64,000 nucleotides of DNA, taken from positions 124,001-188,000 of the forward strand of contig CAWCYG010000004.1 of NCBI GenBank assembly GCA_963799815.1, written 5' to 3'. Positions 32,938-41,644 of this stretch are shown piece by piece. The notes beneath the pieces are model-generated. The model did not search any database. It was not told the DNA's origin and worked only from the letters and a program-made list of their open reading frames with translations. Numbering within the stretch: position 1 is the stretch's first letter; every line of letters starts with the position of its first letter. The stretch is from JBDTSW01 sp963799815 (GTDB lineage: Bacteria > Actinomycetota > Thermoleophilia > Solirubrobacterales > 70-9). A program made the translations under genes and the position numbers.

Positions 32938-33677
32938 GCGAGTCGGCTCTCTATGAGGGTTGGGTGAGCCACCGCCGCGCCGAGCCCGTTGAGCACTCGT
33001 TTCGCTACCGCGTGCTGATGGCCTACCTGGACCTGCAAGAGCTGCCGAGCGTGCTCGACCGGCACCCACTGTGGTCGGCTCGCCGCACGGCGCCGGCTCG
33101 CTTCCGCCGCTCCGATTACCTGGGAGATCCGGACACCCCGCTCGCGGACTCCGCTCGCGAGCTTGTGGAGGAGCGACTCGGCTTCCGGCCCACGGGCCCC
33201 GTTCGCCTGCTTACCACCCTGCGTCTCTGGGGCGTCGGGTTCAATCCGGTGAGCTTTTTCTACCTCTTCGCGCCCGACGGGCGTAGGCTCGTGGCTGTGA
33301 TCGCTGAGGTCACGAACACCCCGTGGGGCGAGAGCCACTCGTATGTGCTCGACGCCACCGTGGGGGGGGCGCTCGAGGGGAGCTTCGGCAAGGAGCTCCA
33401 CGTCTCACCCTTCATGCCGATGGAGCAGACCTACCGCTGGCGGGTTGGCGAGCCGGGTGAGAGGTTGAGCGTGTCGATCTCGAGCGATCAGGCGGGGCGC
33501 CGGGTCTTCGAGGCGGGCCTCGGCCTGCGGCGTCGTCCGCTAAGCCGCGGTGAGATGACCAGGGCCCTCGTCGTCCATCCGCCCGCGGCCGCGGCCACGC
33601 TCGCGCGCATCTACTGGAACGCGCTGAAGCTGAAGCTGAAGGGCGCTCCTTACCATCCGCGTCCTGCTGCCGGCTGA
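32934..33677 (+). CDS. DUF1365 family protein
   Basis: A 247-residue DUF1365 protein: LYEGWVSHRRAEPVEHSFRY at the amino-terminus, RFRRSDYLGDPDTPLADSAR near residue 57, LLTTLRLWGVGFNPVSFFYL near residue 95, and GKELHVSPFMPMEQTYRWRV near residue 150. The biochemical function is unknown. It almost always accompanies the amine-oxidase-like and CFA-synthase genes, as here, with ATGA overlap on one side and a one-base overlap on the other. That context suggests a role in acyl-chain modification or lipid handling at the membrane. Confidence 0.88.
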   Translation: MSESALYEGWVSHRRAEPVEHSFRYRVLMAYLDLQELPSVLDRHPLWSARRTAPARFRRSDYLGDPDTPLADSARELVEERLGFRPTGPVRLLTTLRLWGVGFNPVSFFYLFAPDGRRLVAVIAEVTNTPWGESHSYVLDATVGGALEGSFGKELHVSPFMPMEQTYRWRVGEPGERLSVSISSDQAGRRVFEAGLGLRRRPLSRGEMTRALVVHPPAAAATLARIYWNALKLKLKGAPYHPRPAAG

Positions 33678-34987
33678 TGGCGGTACGGGGAGCACGGCGG
33701 GCGGCGGAGTCGGCCTCGGGGCGCGCGCGTGAAGCCCATATCGCCATGTCCGGGTCCGAAGCGACTGGTGGGCCGGTGGAGCGGGCGGCACGGGCCGTCG
33801 TGCATCGAGCGCTTCGAGGTATCCGCTCAGGTCGTCTCGAGCTAACCGAGACGTGGTCGGGGGAACGCCTCGTCTTCGGCGGTGATCCCGAGCCCGCAGC
33901 AAGGATCGAGGTTCGCTCGCCACGCGCGTACGTCTACGTGGCGCGCCGGCGCTCGATCGGCCTCGGCCAGAGCTATGCGGCGGGACTCTGGGAAGCCGAC
34001 GACCTCGTCGCCGCCATGCGGGTGGGGGCTCGGGAGATACGTCGCGCGGACCGCTTTCGTCGCCGCATCGCACCGGCACAGGGGCCGATCGAGGCGGTCC
34101 GGCAGCTGCCGGTGCTGAACACGAAGCGCAGGGCCCGGCGGAACATAGCCGCCCACTACGACCTCGGCAACCAGCTGTTCGAATGCTTTCTCGACAAGGA
34201 GACGATGATGTACTCCTCGGCGGTCTTCGAGACGGGGGAGGAATCGCTGGAGGATGCCCAGCAGGCTCGTCTGTACCGTGTCTGCGAGCGCCTCGAACTG
34301 GTCGGAGACGATCACCTGTTGGAGATCGGCACGGGTTGGGGAGGGATGGCCCTACACGCCGCCTCGAGGTACGGGTGTCGAGTCACGACCACGACCATCT
34401 CCCGCGAGCAGCGGGACTACGTCGAGGCCAAGGTTCGGGCTGCGGGGCTTGAGCATCTCGTCACGGTCCTCTGCCAGGACTACCGGGAGCTGCGGGGTCG
34501 GTTTGACAAGCTCGTCTCGCTCGAGATGATCGAGGCGGTCGGCTGGCAGTACTTCGACACCTACTTCCGGTGCTGCTCGGAGCTCCTCGAGCCGCATGGG
34601 CTCTTCTTCCTGCAGGCGATCGTGGTCGAGGACGGGGCCTTTGAGGCCGAGAAGCGCTCGCGCAGCTTCGCGAACGAGCTGATTTTCCCGGGCGGCTGCC
34701 TGCCCAGCCTCGAGGTGATCCAGCGCGGCCTCGCCTCCCAGACTGATTTCCGCACGGTATGGCTCGATGACATCAGTCCCTCGTACGTCCTCACCCTGCG
34801 CCGGTGGAGCGAGCGCTTCAGCGCGGCGGCCACGGAGCTCCGGGAGCTCGGCTACGACGAGCGCTTTCAGCGGCTTTGGAAGCTGTGGCTGGCGCTGTCG
34901 GAGGCCGGCTTTCACGAGGCGCGCATCATGGACGTCCAGCTTCTGGCCGCGAAGCCGGCCTGGCGCGGACGCCTCGTGCGCGGCTGA
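33677..34987 (+). CDS. Cyclopropane-fatty-acyl-phospholipid synthase family methyltransferase
   Basis: A 436-residue SAM-dependent enzyme. An amino-terminal lipid-binding region of about 130 residues precedes the CFA core NIAAHYDLGNQLFECFLDKE and MMYSSAVF, SAM motif I LLEIGTGWGGMALHAA near residue 215, then VSLEMIEAVG and PGGCLPSLEVI. CFA-family enzymes transfer a methylene or methyl group to a cis double bond of a phospholipid acyl chain; members can make cyclopropane, methyl-branched or furan precursors. ATG 33677 overlaps the DUF1365 stop. ATG 33746 is nearer to the conserved start. It is the last gene of the operon. Confidence 0.9.
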   Translation: MAVRGARRAAESASGRAREAHIAMSGSEATGGPVERAARAVVHRALRGIRSGRLELTETWSGERLVFGGDPEPAARIEVRSPRAYVYVARRRSIGLGQSYAAGLWEADDLVAAMRVGAREIRRADRFRRRIAPAQGPIEAVRQLPVLNTKRRARRNIAAHYDLGNQLFECFLDKETMMYSSAVFETGEESLEDAQQARLYRVCERLELVGDDHLLEIGTGWGGMALHAASRYGCRVTTTTISREQRDYVEAKVRAAGLEHLVTVLCQDYRELRGRFDKLVSLEMIEAVGWQYFDTYFRCCSELLEPHGLFFLQAIVVEDGAFEAEKRSRSFANELIFPGGCLPSLEVIQRGLASQTDFRTVWLDDISPSYVLTLRRWSERFSAAATELRELGYDERFQRLWKLWLALSEAGFHEARIMDVQLLAAKPAWRGRLVRG

Positions 34988-35005
34988 CGCGGGCGGTTCG
35001 CGGAA

Positions 35006-37279
35006 CTAGCCTCCAGAGGTCGGTTGCGCGGGCCCTCCCGGCGGCATCGCAACGAGGAGGCGCAGCCGGCTGCGCAGGCCGCGCGCTGCGGCGAGCTCGC
35101 GCCGCGCCGCACTCCGGTTTCGCAGCGTGGGCCCTGTCTCTGGCTCCGGGGCGTAGCGAAACACGAGCAGGCATCTCGCGTAGTACGCGGCTGCCGGGCG
35201 CCGTGCGCCGCGCAGCTGGCGTTCGAGTTGCAGGAGGGTGGCGCCATCGCGGCTGCGGTAGCGCGTGCCGTCGAACGCGAACTCGAGCTCACGCACCTGC
35301 GCCTCCGCCCGCTCCCGGGGGGAGAGGGCGCCAAAGCGAAGACGCCTGCGAGCCAACATCGCCACCGTCGCGATCGTGCCGATTCCCAGAAGCAGTGGGA
35401 TCGCTGCGAAGACCTCCCAGGGAAACTCGGCGCCGGCATCATCGGTGAGGTCAGCCCCGCCCGTGGCGCGAGCCTCGCGCGGCGCGGCGCCTTCCCGGCC
35501 CGGGATGTCCCCGGGGGTGGCCGCGATCGAGTTCAGGCTCGTCTGTGATTGAGCGGGCGAATCCGTGGGGGTCGGGTCGAACGGGACCCAGCCAATGCCC
35601 ATGAAGTAGACCTCCGTCCACGAGTGGGCGTCGGTGTCGCGCACGGTGAAAACGCCAGGTTCATCGGCCGCGACGCCGGGGCTGAAGCCCGACACCACAC
35701 GCGCGGGAATCCCGTTCATCCGGAGCATCAGGGCCATCGCGCCGGAGAACTGCTGGCAGTAACCGACCCGGTCGGTGAGCAGGAACGAGCGCAGCGGACG
35801 GTCGTCGTCCTGCGGCGGCGCCTCCGTATAGGTGAATCCCGACTGCAGGTGGCGCTCGATCGCCTTCACGGCGTCATACGCCGTGGGCGCATCGCGCGTC
35901 AGCTCGCGCGAGAGCGCGAGCACGTCGCCGTAGCCCGCGTTCTGGATCTTGCGACGGGCCTCGCCGAGCGGCTCACCGCGCAGAGGCACCGGCACCGGTT
36001 CCAGCAGCAACCGCCGCTCTGGGGGCGTGTCGGCAGTGGGTTGGGAGGCGGCCGTGATCGGGATCCTTCGCGTCGGCATGTCGAGCAGCGTGAAGCGCTC
36101 CAAGGTCAGCACGTAGTCGTCGGGGGCAGCGCGCATCTGTGCGGCGCTCGGGTCGGGCGCGTAGGACGTGACCTCGTATGTCTGCCCGGACGAGGGAATC
36201 TCGCCGGCCAGGGCCGTCCCGTCGCCCGCGATCGAGCCGGAGAGCCCTGAGATCGCCTGCACGCTGCCAGGGCCGACGACGAGACCGCTGCGCAGTTCAC
36301 GCACCGTCACCTCCGTCCGCTCATACCACTCCTCGTGGACCCCGAGGTCGATGCCCTCGACCTTGTTCGGCAGTTCCAACGCCGTCGTCTCGCTCTCCGA
36401 GCGGACCCAGCGAAAGCCGTCGAAGCGCTCCAGCACGGCCGCGCGCCAGTAGTGAGGGGCGTCGGCTCTGACATCGAGCATCGGGGTCCCGTCGCGGGGC
36501 CAGTCGAGCGGCTCGTAGGTGTGATCCCAGTCGAATTCGACGCTCGGGGTGGCGCCCGTCCACGACCACGAGCGATAGTCGAGGATCGGGTCGGAGCGAT
36601 CCATCGCAGCGGCCACCGGGGCGGCGATGATTCCGGCAATCCCGACCGCGATGCCCGCCAGGCCAACCCGCGGGCCCGGAAGCGAGGGCGCCCAGAGCCA
36701 GGCGGCGATCAGCGCGAGCAGGATGATCCCGTTCAGCAGGGCCAGCGCGGGCGCGTAGAGGATCACGGCGACCCCGTAGGCGGCAACGAGTACGCCCAAG
36801 GCAAGCCACCGAAGGCCGGCGGCACGCTTCGGGGAGGGCCAGAACGCCAGGGTCGCGGCCAGCCCGAGCGAAGCCGGGAGGCCGAGCAGCAGGACCAGCC
36901 GGGGCCAGCCACCCTCGCCTTCGTAGGGGTAGGTGGCATCACCGAGCTCGATCAGGCCTCGCTCGATCCCGGTGATCAATTCTCCCCAGTTGCCGGGCGC
37001 AAGCAGGCGCGGCTCGAGGCCCACGGCGACGAGCCCCGCCGCGATGCCGGCGAGAGCGATCACCGCAGCGACCACATGCCGCCACGGGCGGGCGGCCGCT
37101 CGCCGGTCCAGCTCCGCCAGCGCCGCCGCCGTTGCGCCGGCGATCGCCACCGCGAGAACGATTCGCCCGGCTGGCGGCGCGACGACAAGATGACTCCAGT
37201 GAAAGGCGCAAAACGCCGCGAGGGCGATCAGGGTGAGGAGGCGCACGCCGGTGTTGCCTTGGCTCGAGCCCGGGCTCAC
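35006..37279 (-). CDS. DUF3488/transglutaminase-like membrane protein (TgpA-like)
   Basis: A 757-residue protein with about seven amino-terminal transmembrane helices, then an extracytoplasmic transglutaminase-like domain. The catalytic Cys is in VGYCQQFSGAMALMLRMNGI, His in DTDAHSWTEVYF and Asp in WVPFDPTPTDS. One further helix (FAAIPLLLGIGTIATVAML) and a cytoplasmic DUF4129-like tail follow. GTG 37279 overlaps the DUF58 stop (GTGA) and is preferred to an upstream in-frame ATG at 37342, which lies within DUF58. Together with the MoxR and DUF58 genes upstream this is a standard three-gene module, thought to act on cell-surface proteins or peptidoglycan. Confidence 0.9.
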   Translation of the reverse strand: MSPGSSQGNTGVRLLTLIALAAFCAFHWSHLVVAPPAGRIVLAVAIAGATAAALAELDRRAAARPWRHVVAAVIALAGIAAGLVAVGLEPRLLAPGNWGELITGIERGLIELGDATYPYEGEGGWPRLVLLLGLPASLGLAATLAFWPSPKRAAGLRWLALGVLVAAYGVAVILYAPALALLNGIILLALIAAWLWAPSLPGPRVGLAGIAVGIAGIIAAPVAAAMDRSDPILDYRSWSWTGATPSVEFDWDHTYEPLDWPRDGTPMLDVRADAPHYWRAAVLERFDGFRWVRSESETTALELPNKVEGIDLGVHEEWYERTEVTVRELRSGLVVGPGSVQAISGLSGSIAGDGTALAGEIPSSGQTYEVTSYAPDPSAAQMRAAPDDYVLTLERFTLLDMPTRRIPITAASQPTADTPPERRLLLEPVPVPLRGEPLGEARRKIQNAGYGDVLALSRELTRDAPTAYDAVKAIERHLQSGFTYTEAPPQDDDRPLRSFLLTDRVGYCQQFSGAMALMLRMNGIPARVVSGFSPGVAADEPGVFTVRDTDAHSWTEVYFMGIGWVPFDPTPTDSPAQSQTSLNSIAATPGDIPGREGAAPREARATGGADLTDDAGAEFPWEVFAAIPLLLGIGTIATVAMLARRRLRFGALSPRERAEAQVRELEFAFDGTRYRSRDGATLLQLERQLRGARRPAAAYYARCLLVFRYAPEPETGPTLRNRSAARRELAAARGLRSRLRLLVAMPPGGPAQPTSGG

Positions 37280-38436
37280 GCGGCGGCCCTTCTCGTCATG
37301 GAGCCCCCTCGGGCAGCCAGCGCCGACCGTTGCGCGGAACATTCCGCGACGGTGAAAGCGACGGGCACCCCGAGCGCCGGCGCGGGCGTCACCACGAAGC
37401 AGCCGGGGGAAAGCCGGGTTGCGGGCCGGGCGGCGCGCGGAGCAGTGGCCCCGCTCACCCAGATCGCGCCCGCCCGTCCGCTCATCCCTCGGGGCATCGG
37501 CGTGGGCTGACCCGCCTCAACCAACGCCAGGCGCGCGTGCACGTCTGGCCAGGCGCGAAGGCGCGGGTCGACGAGCGTTGGCGCCACGGCGTCGGAGAGA
37601 AGGACCGCGCAGCCGCCGCGGGCCGCCAGATGCATGCAGAGCGAGGCCGCAGCCCTCACGGCCTGATCGAGTGCCGCCTCACTTTGAGGCTCATGCGGAT
37701 CCAGGACGATCAGCGGGGCGGCGTCGGCACCTGCGACCAGCCGCCGTTCGTACATGTGCCCGGTGCGAGCGACGGTACGCCAGTGAATCCTCGACGCTGG
37801 GCTGCCCTGCCGATAGGGACGCAGTCCATCGATCTCGAGATCGATCGCTGCGGCTTCCAACGCGGCTCCAGCACCGTGGTCCAGCCCGTCGAGGATGCCG
37901 GCGTCGCGGCCGCCCGCCGCAGGGTCCGAGCGCCGGACCTCCTCGGTTCGGGGGAGCACGAGCAGCTCGCCGTGGGTCGTCCTTCCCCTCAGCTCTCGCT
38001 CGCAGAGGCGCACCGGATCCGAGAGTCGGAGACGGGGTGGAGACAGTGAATGCCGACCACGACGTGGGAAGCGGAGGGCCATCGAGACCATCGCCGGCCC
38101 TCGGGCTCCGACCGCCACAGGCTCGGGGAGCAGGTCGTCGACGAGGGTGGCGGGTGGGAGCGGGAGCCCGCGGCGATCGATGCGGACGCGCAGCGGATAG
38201 GCCTCGCCCTCCACCACGCGTCCCGGGCCTGGGAGGCGTTCCAGGCGTGTGGTCGCCGCCGCGGCGGCGACCCACGCCAAAGCCAGCCCGGCCAAAAGCG
38301 CCAGTGCGAGGCCGGGAACGAGGAAGGAGGCAGAGGCGAAGACGAGGCCGGCGACGACGAGCGCGATCGCCAGGCGCATGACGCTGCGAACCCCGATCAC
38401 CGAGGGCCTCGGCGCGGGGGTCGTCGAATCGCTCAT
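37276..38436 (-). CDS. DUF58 domain protein
   Basis: A 386-residue protein with two adjacent amino-terminal membrane helices (SVMRLAIALVVAGLVFASAS and LALALLAGLALAWVAAAAAT). A soluble part contains the DUF58 signature LRPYRQGSPASRIHWRTVAR near residue 207, then a von Willebrand-like region. DUF58 proteins partner with MoxR ATPases. It lies directly after moxR (adjacent stop and start codons) and overlaps the transglutaminase gene, so the three are co-translated. Molecular function unproven. Confidence 0.9.
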   Translation of the reverse strand: MSDSTTPAPRPSVIGVRSVMRLAIALVVAGLVFASASFLVPGLALALLAGLALAWVAAAAATTRLERLPGPGRVVEGEAYPLRVRIDRRGLPLPPATLVDDLLPEPVAVGARGPAMVSMALRFPRRGRHSLSPPRLRLSDPVRLCERELRGRTTHGELLVLPRTEEVRRSDPAAGGRDAGILDGLDHGAGAALEAAAIDLEIDGLRPYRQGSPASRIHWRTVARTGHMYERRLVAGADAAPLIVLDPHEPQSEAALDQAVRAAASLCMHLAARGGCAVLLSDAVAPTLVDPRLRAWPDVHARLALVEAGQPTPMPRGMSGRAGAIWVSGATAPRAARPATRLSPGCFVVTPAPALGVPVAFTVAECSAQRSALAARGGSMTRRAAA

Positions 38437-39387
38437 CTACAGGGCGGAGACCCGCTCGATGGCGTCGCGCACCACCGCATCGCGTTCATCGGGCGCGCCC
38501 CCCGGGGCGAGCAGCAACCGATGGGCCAGTACCGAGGGGGCGAGCGCTTGGACGTCGTCAGGCAGCGCGTGGTCGCGGCCGTCGAGCGCGGCTCGCGCCT
38601 TGGCAGCCCTGAACAGCAGCAGGCCGGCTCGAGGGCTGGCGCCGAGGTCCAGGCGCGGGTCCTCGCGCGTGGCTGCGCAGAGCGCGACCACGTAGCGCCT
38701 CAGGGCTTCGCTTCCGTGGACGGAGCTGCACGCGATCTGCGCCGCCAGCACGGTTGACACGTCGGCCACCGGCTGCAGGTCGAGCACGCGGTCTCCCTCG
38801 GCGTGCGCCTCGTACATCTGAGCCTCGTCCGCGGCCCCGGGGTAGCCCAGTTGCAAGCGGACCATGAACCGGTCGAGTTGTGCCTCGGGCAGCGGGTAGG
38901 TGCCCTCGTACTCGACGGGGTTCTGGGTGGCGATCACGAGAAAGGGCCGGGCGAGCTCATGCGGAACGCCGTCAACGGTCACGCATCGCTCCTGCATGCA
39001 CTCGAGCAGCCCCGACTGGGTCTTGGGGGAGGCGCGGTTGATCTCGTCGACCAGCACCACGTTCGCGAACACCGGACCCGGGTGAAAGTCGAAGACCTGT
39101 GTGCGACGGTCGAAGACATTGGTGCCCATGAGATCGGCTGGCAAGAGGTCGGCGGTGCACTGCACGCGCGCGTACTCGGCCTCGATCGAGCGGGCGATCG
39201 CGCGCGCGAGGGCGGTCTTACCGACCCCGGGAAAGTCCTCGATCAGCACGTGCCCCTCGGCGAGCAGCGCGACCAGCACGTCGCGCACGACCTCGTCGTC
39301 GACCTTGACCGCGCGCTGCACGTTGGCGCGCAGCCGGGAGCCGATCTCCGCCACCGCGCCTGGGTCGAGCTCTGGAAGAGTCGCCAC
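38437..39387 (-). CDS. MoxR-family AAA+ ATPase
   Basis: A 316-residue MoxR ATPase. Walker A is LIEDFPGVGKTALARA near residue 47, Walker B VVLVDEINRASPKTQSGLLE near residue 107, and sensor 1 VIATQNPVEYEGTYPLPEAQ near residue 150. A C-terminal lid domain carries the GASPRAGLLLFRAAKARA sensor-2 motif. MoxR proteins act as chaperones for complex assembly. GTG 39387 begins the conserved region; an upstream ATG at 39522 would overlap the DUF4235 gene and is rejected. It is the first gene of the MoxR-DUF58-transglutaminase module. Confidence 0.9.
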   Translation of the reverse strand: MATLPELDPGAVAEIGSRLRANVQRAVKVDDEVVRDVLVALLAEGHVLIEDFPGVGKTALARAIARSIEAEYARVQCTADLLPADLMGTNVFDRRTQVFDFHPGPVFANVVLVDEINRASPKTQSGLLECMQERCVTVDGVPHELARPFLVIATQNPVEYEGTYPLPEAQLDRFMVRLQLGYPGAADEAQMYEAHAEGDRVLDLQPVADVSTVLAAQIACSSVHGSEALRRYVVALCAATREDPRLDLGASPRAGLLLFRAAKARAALDGRDHALPDDVQALAPSVLAHRLLLAPGGAPDERDAVVRDAIERVSAL

Positions 39388-39448
39388 GCTCAGGGCATGG
39401 TACGGGGGCGGGAGCTCGGCGGTCCCTAAGCGGCCGCGGGTGCTGTGG

Positions 39449-39730
39449 TCAGGCGGTTGACTCGCGCTCTTCCTCGCCGGGCCAGCGGCCGGTGAATCGC
39501 TCGTAGCCTCGGCGAGCGGCATTGTCGACCAGTCCGCGGATCACGCGGAAGATGGCACCCTCGATCGCGAGCGCGAGCCCCAGCTTGAGCCAGGAGACCT
39601 CGCGGTGCTCGGGCTCGGGGGCCTCCTCGTCGTCGAAGAGGCCCCAGAGGAGCTCGAACAGCTTGCCGCCCAGGAAGCCCGCCAGGAGGCCGGCTCCGAC
39701 CGAGAAGGGGAGAAAGAGGATCTTGCCCAC
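39449..39730 (-). CDS. DUF4235 small membrane protein
   Basis: A 93-residue protein with two hydrophobic segments (LFLPFSVGAGLLAGFLGGKL and WLKLGLALAIEGAIFRVIRG) separated by an acidic loop, and a charged C-terminal tail. The GxLaGxxgkKlFexxW pattern is typical of the actinobacterial DUF4235 family. Function unknown. It lies 12 bases downstream of the YihY-type gene, in the same operon, and 61 bases before the MoxR start. Confidence 0.85.
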   Translation of the reverse strand: MGKILFLPFSVGAGLLAGFLGGKLFELLWGLFDDEEAPEPEHREVSWLKLGLALAIEGAIFRVIRGLVDNAARRGYERFTGRWPGEEERESTA

Positions 39731-39742
39731 GCGCCGACCAGC

Positions 39743-40690
39743 TTAGTTCGAATCCGGCGCCTGGCGCGGCTCGAGAGCGATGGTCCGGTCCTCGGGAACC
39801 CCCGCCTCGAGCTCGCGGGAGCGCTCCATCTCCGCGTTCATCTCCGCACCGAGGAGGAGTGCCAGGTTGGAGATCCAAAGCCAGACCAAGAAAACGATCA
39901 CGCCTGCGATCGATCCGTACGTGGCGTTGTAGGAGGAGAAGTTCGCGACGTAGAAGGCGAACAGGGCCGACGCCGCGAGCCAGAGCAGGAGCGCCAGAAC
40001 GCCGCCGGGCGTGATCCAGCGAAACCCAGCCGGCTTCACGTTCGGTGCGGTGTAGAAGAGGATCGCGAAGATCGTGATCACCACGCCCGCTATCGCCGGC
40101 CATTTGGCGATGCCCCAAACGGTCACGGCGGTGTCGCCGGCGCCGACGACGTTGCCCACGGTCTCTGCGAGCGGGCCCGAGACCACTACCGCAAGGGCCG
40201 TGGCCGCCAGCAGGATGATGAGCACGAAGGTGATCGCGATCTGCTGCGGTCGCAGCTTGATGAAGCTCCGGCCCTCCTCGATCTCGTAGATCGCGTTCGA
40301 GGCCCGCGAGAAGGCGCCGACGTAGCCGGAGGCCGACCACAGTGCGCCGGCGAGACCGAGCACGAATGCGAACCCCGCCGCGCCACGGCTGACGGTGATC
40401 TCGTTGACGGCGTTGGTGAGGATGTCGTTGGCTGGGCCTGGCGCCAGCTCGGCGAGGTTGTCGATGAGGGGGTCCGTCGCCGAGGCGCCGACCAGCCCGA
40501 GGATCGAGATGAGCGCGATCAGCGCGGGGAAGATCGCGAGGACCGCGTAGTAGGTGAGTGCGGCAGCCCAGTCGGTCAGGTTGTCGTCTTGGAACTCGCT
40601 GATCGTCCGCTTCAGCATCGGCCACCAACTCCCCTTGGAGAGCTTCGTTGGAGTCTCGGGCGCGTCCTGGCGAAGCTTCGCCTGATCCAT
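39743..40690 (-). CDS. YihY/BrkB-family membrane protein (second paralogue)
   Basis: A 315-residue membrane protein with six helices and the family motifs NLTDWAAALTYYAVLAIFPA near residue 37 and NATYGSIAGVIVFLVWLWIS near residue 260. It ends with a 35-residue charged tail. It resembles the protein at 28286-29173 in topology but has a different tail and genetic context (DUF4235 downstream). ATG 40690 precedes the conserved amino-terminus and is preferred to longer in-frame extensions. The function of the family is unresolved. Confidence 0.87.
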   Translation of the reverse strand: MDQAKLRQDAPETPTKLSKGSWWPMLKRTISEFQDDNLTDWAAALTYYAVLAIFPALIALISILGLVGASATDPLIDNLAELAPGPANDILTNAVNEITVSRGAAGFAFVLGLAGALWSASGYVGAFSRASNAIYEIEEGRSFIKLRPQQIAITFVLIILLAATALAVVVSGPLAETVGNVVGAGDTAVTVWGIAKWPAIAGVVITIFAILFYTAPNVKPAGFRWITPGGVLALLLWLAASALFAFYVANFSSYNATYGSIAGVIVFLVWLWISNLALLLGAEMNAEMERSRELEAGVPEDRTIALEPRQAPDSN

Positions 40691-40804
40691 CAGGCCATCG
40701 CCACGCTCAGGGTCCGCGTCGCGATGCGAGGTGTCGGTGCCGCTGATGCTCAAGATTCGTACCCCGCGGCGCGGGTACCCGGCGCCACCTGCTTCCATTC
40801 GCCC

Positions 40805-41254
40805 ATGGAAGTCGACTCCGCACGGACCGAGGACATCGCGGCGCTGCTTCCGCTGATGCGCGCCTACTGCGATTTCTACGAGGTCGATCCCCCCGACGAG
40901 GGCCTCAGGGAGATGGCGGAGGCGCTGATCGCCGAGGACGACTCCCGCGGAATGCTGCTCGTAGCGCGGGACGAAGACGGCGTCCCGATCGGGTTCGCCG
41001 CCGTGGCCTGGAAGTGGGCAAGCACGCGCGGCGCCCGTGTGGCGCACCTGGAGGACCTGTTCGTCGACCCGGAGGCCCGCCGCGGCGGGATCGGGGCGGC
41101 CCTGATCGAGGAGTGCGGGCGCCGCGCCAAGCACCACGGCGCGCCATGTCTGCTCTGGATCACGGCGCTCGACAACCATCGAGCCCAATCCGTGTACGAG
41201 CGCGTCGGCGCCCACGGCGAGCAGTGGCTGGAGTACGAGCTCGAGCTGGAGTAG
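40805..41254 (+). CDS. GNAT-family N-acetyltransferase
   Basis: A 149-residue GNAT domain: MEVDSARTEDIAALLPLMRA at the start, then strand VAHLEDLFVDPEARRGGIGA with the R/Q-x-x-G-x-G/A acetyl-CoA motif (RRGGIGA), and the ALDNHRAQSVYERVGA C-terminal signature. It is a cytoplasmic acetyltransferase with unknown acceptor. It is transcribed divergently from the YihY gene across a 114-base region with a GTACCC...GGGTAC inverted repeat. The repeat element B follows it. Confidence 0.85.
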   Translation: MEVDSARTEDIAALLPLMRAYCDFYEVDPPDEGLREMAEALIAEDDSRGMLLVARDEDGVPIGFAAVAWKWASTRGARVAHLEDLFVDPEARRGGIGAALIEECGRRAKHHGAPCLLWITALDNHRAQSVYERVGAHGEQWLEYELELE

Positions 41255-41285
41255 GTGGCTCGGCGGCCCGACGGTCGCGCGGCAC

Positions 41286-41498
41286 GAACAACAACTGGCT
41301 CGGGGGTGAGGTAGCGGTTCCTCTGGCGGGAATGGCGCACCGGTCCCGCATAACGGGACTCACGCGCCAGTAGCGGAAGAGCTAAGCAAGCCGTGGCGCG
41401 CCGGTCCCTCATGACGGGACTAACGCGCCATTTTCTTCGGTACCGGGCGCGACCGCCGCGCGACTCCGCTCTTGCCGCCTTCACTGCCAGCTGTTCTC
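41286..41498. repeat. Interspersed repeat element, full copy B (two 37-bp palindromes)
   Basis: A 213-bp block has left end GAACAACAACTGGC (41286-41299) and inverted right end CCTTCACTGCCAGCTGTTCT (41478-41498). It holds two 37-bp palindromes at 41333-41369 and 41394-41430. In the first, all six outer pairs (TGGCGC with GCGCCA) and all inner pairs (GGTCCCG with CGGGACT, one G-T) form. The second differs in the arm-loop boundary (T for G) and in the internal loops. No ORF spans it. From 41499 to 41644 I see no gene, only the leader of the next one. Confidence 0.75.
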
Positions 41499-41644
41499 GT
41501 CCCGCCCCAGCCGCTCTGGCGTCAACCGTGAACCAAAGCGTGCAGAGGCCCGTAACGCGCGCAAACCACGGCAGGGTGCCTTGTGGCAGCAGCGAACGGC
41601 CCACCCAGCGGGGAACGAAACGAGCCGTCGAAGGGGCTGAACCA

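Noticed and set aside
39605..40804. Long plus-strand extension in front of the GNAT gene
   Set aside because: It is the antisense of the DUF4235 and YihY genes; the conserved GNAT fold starts at 40805.
41499..41644. Cyclic di-AMP (ydaO) riboswitch before the LysM-M15 gene
   Set aside because: Cell-wall hydrolases in actinobacteria often carry one, but the GGGGACCCA and GGGTGAATC core motifs are not present.
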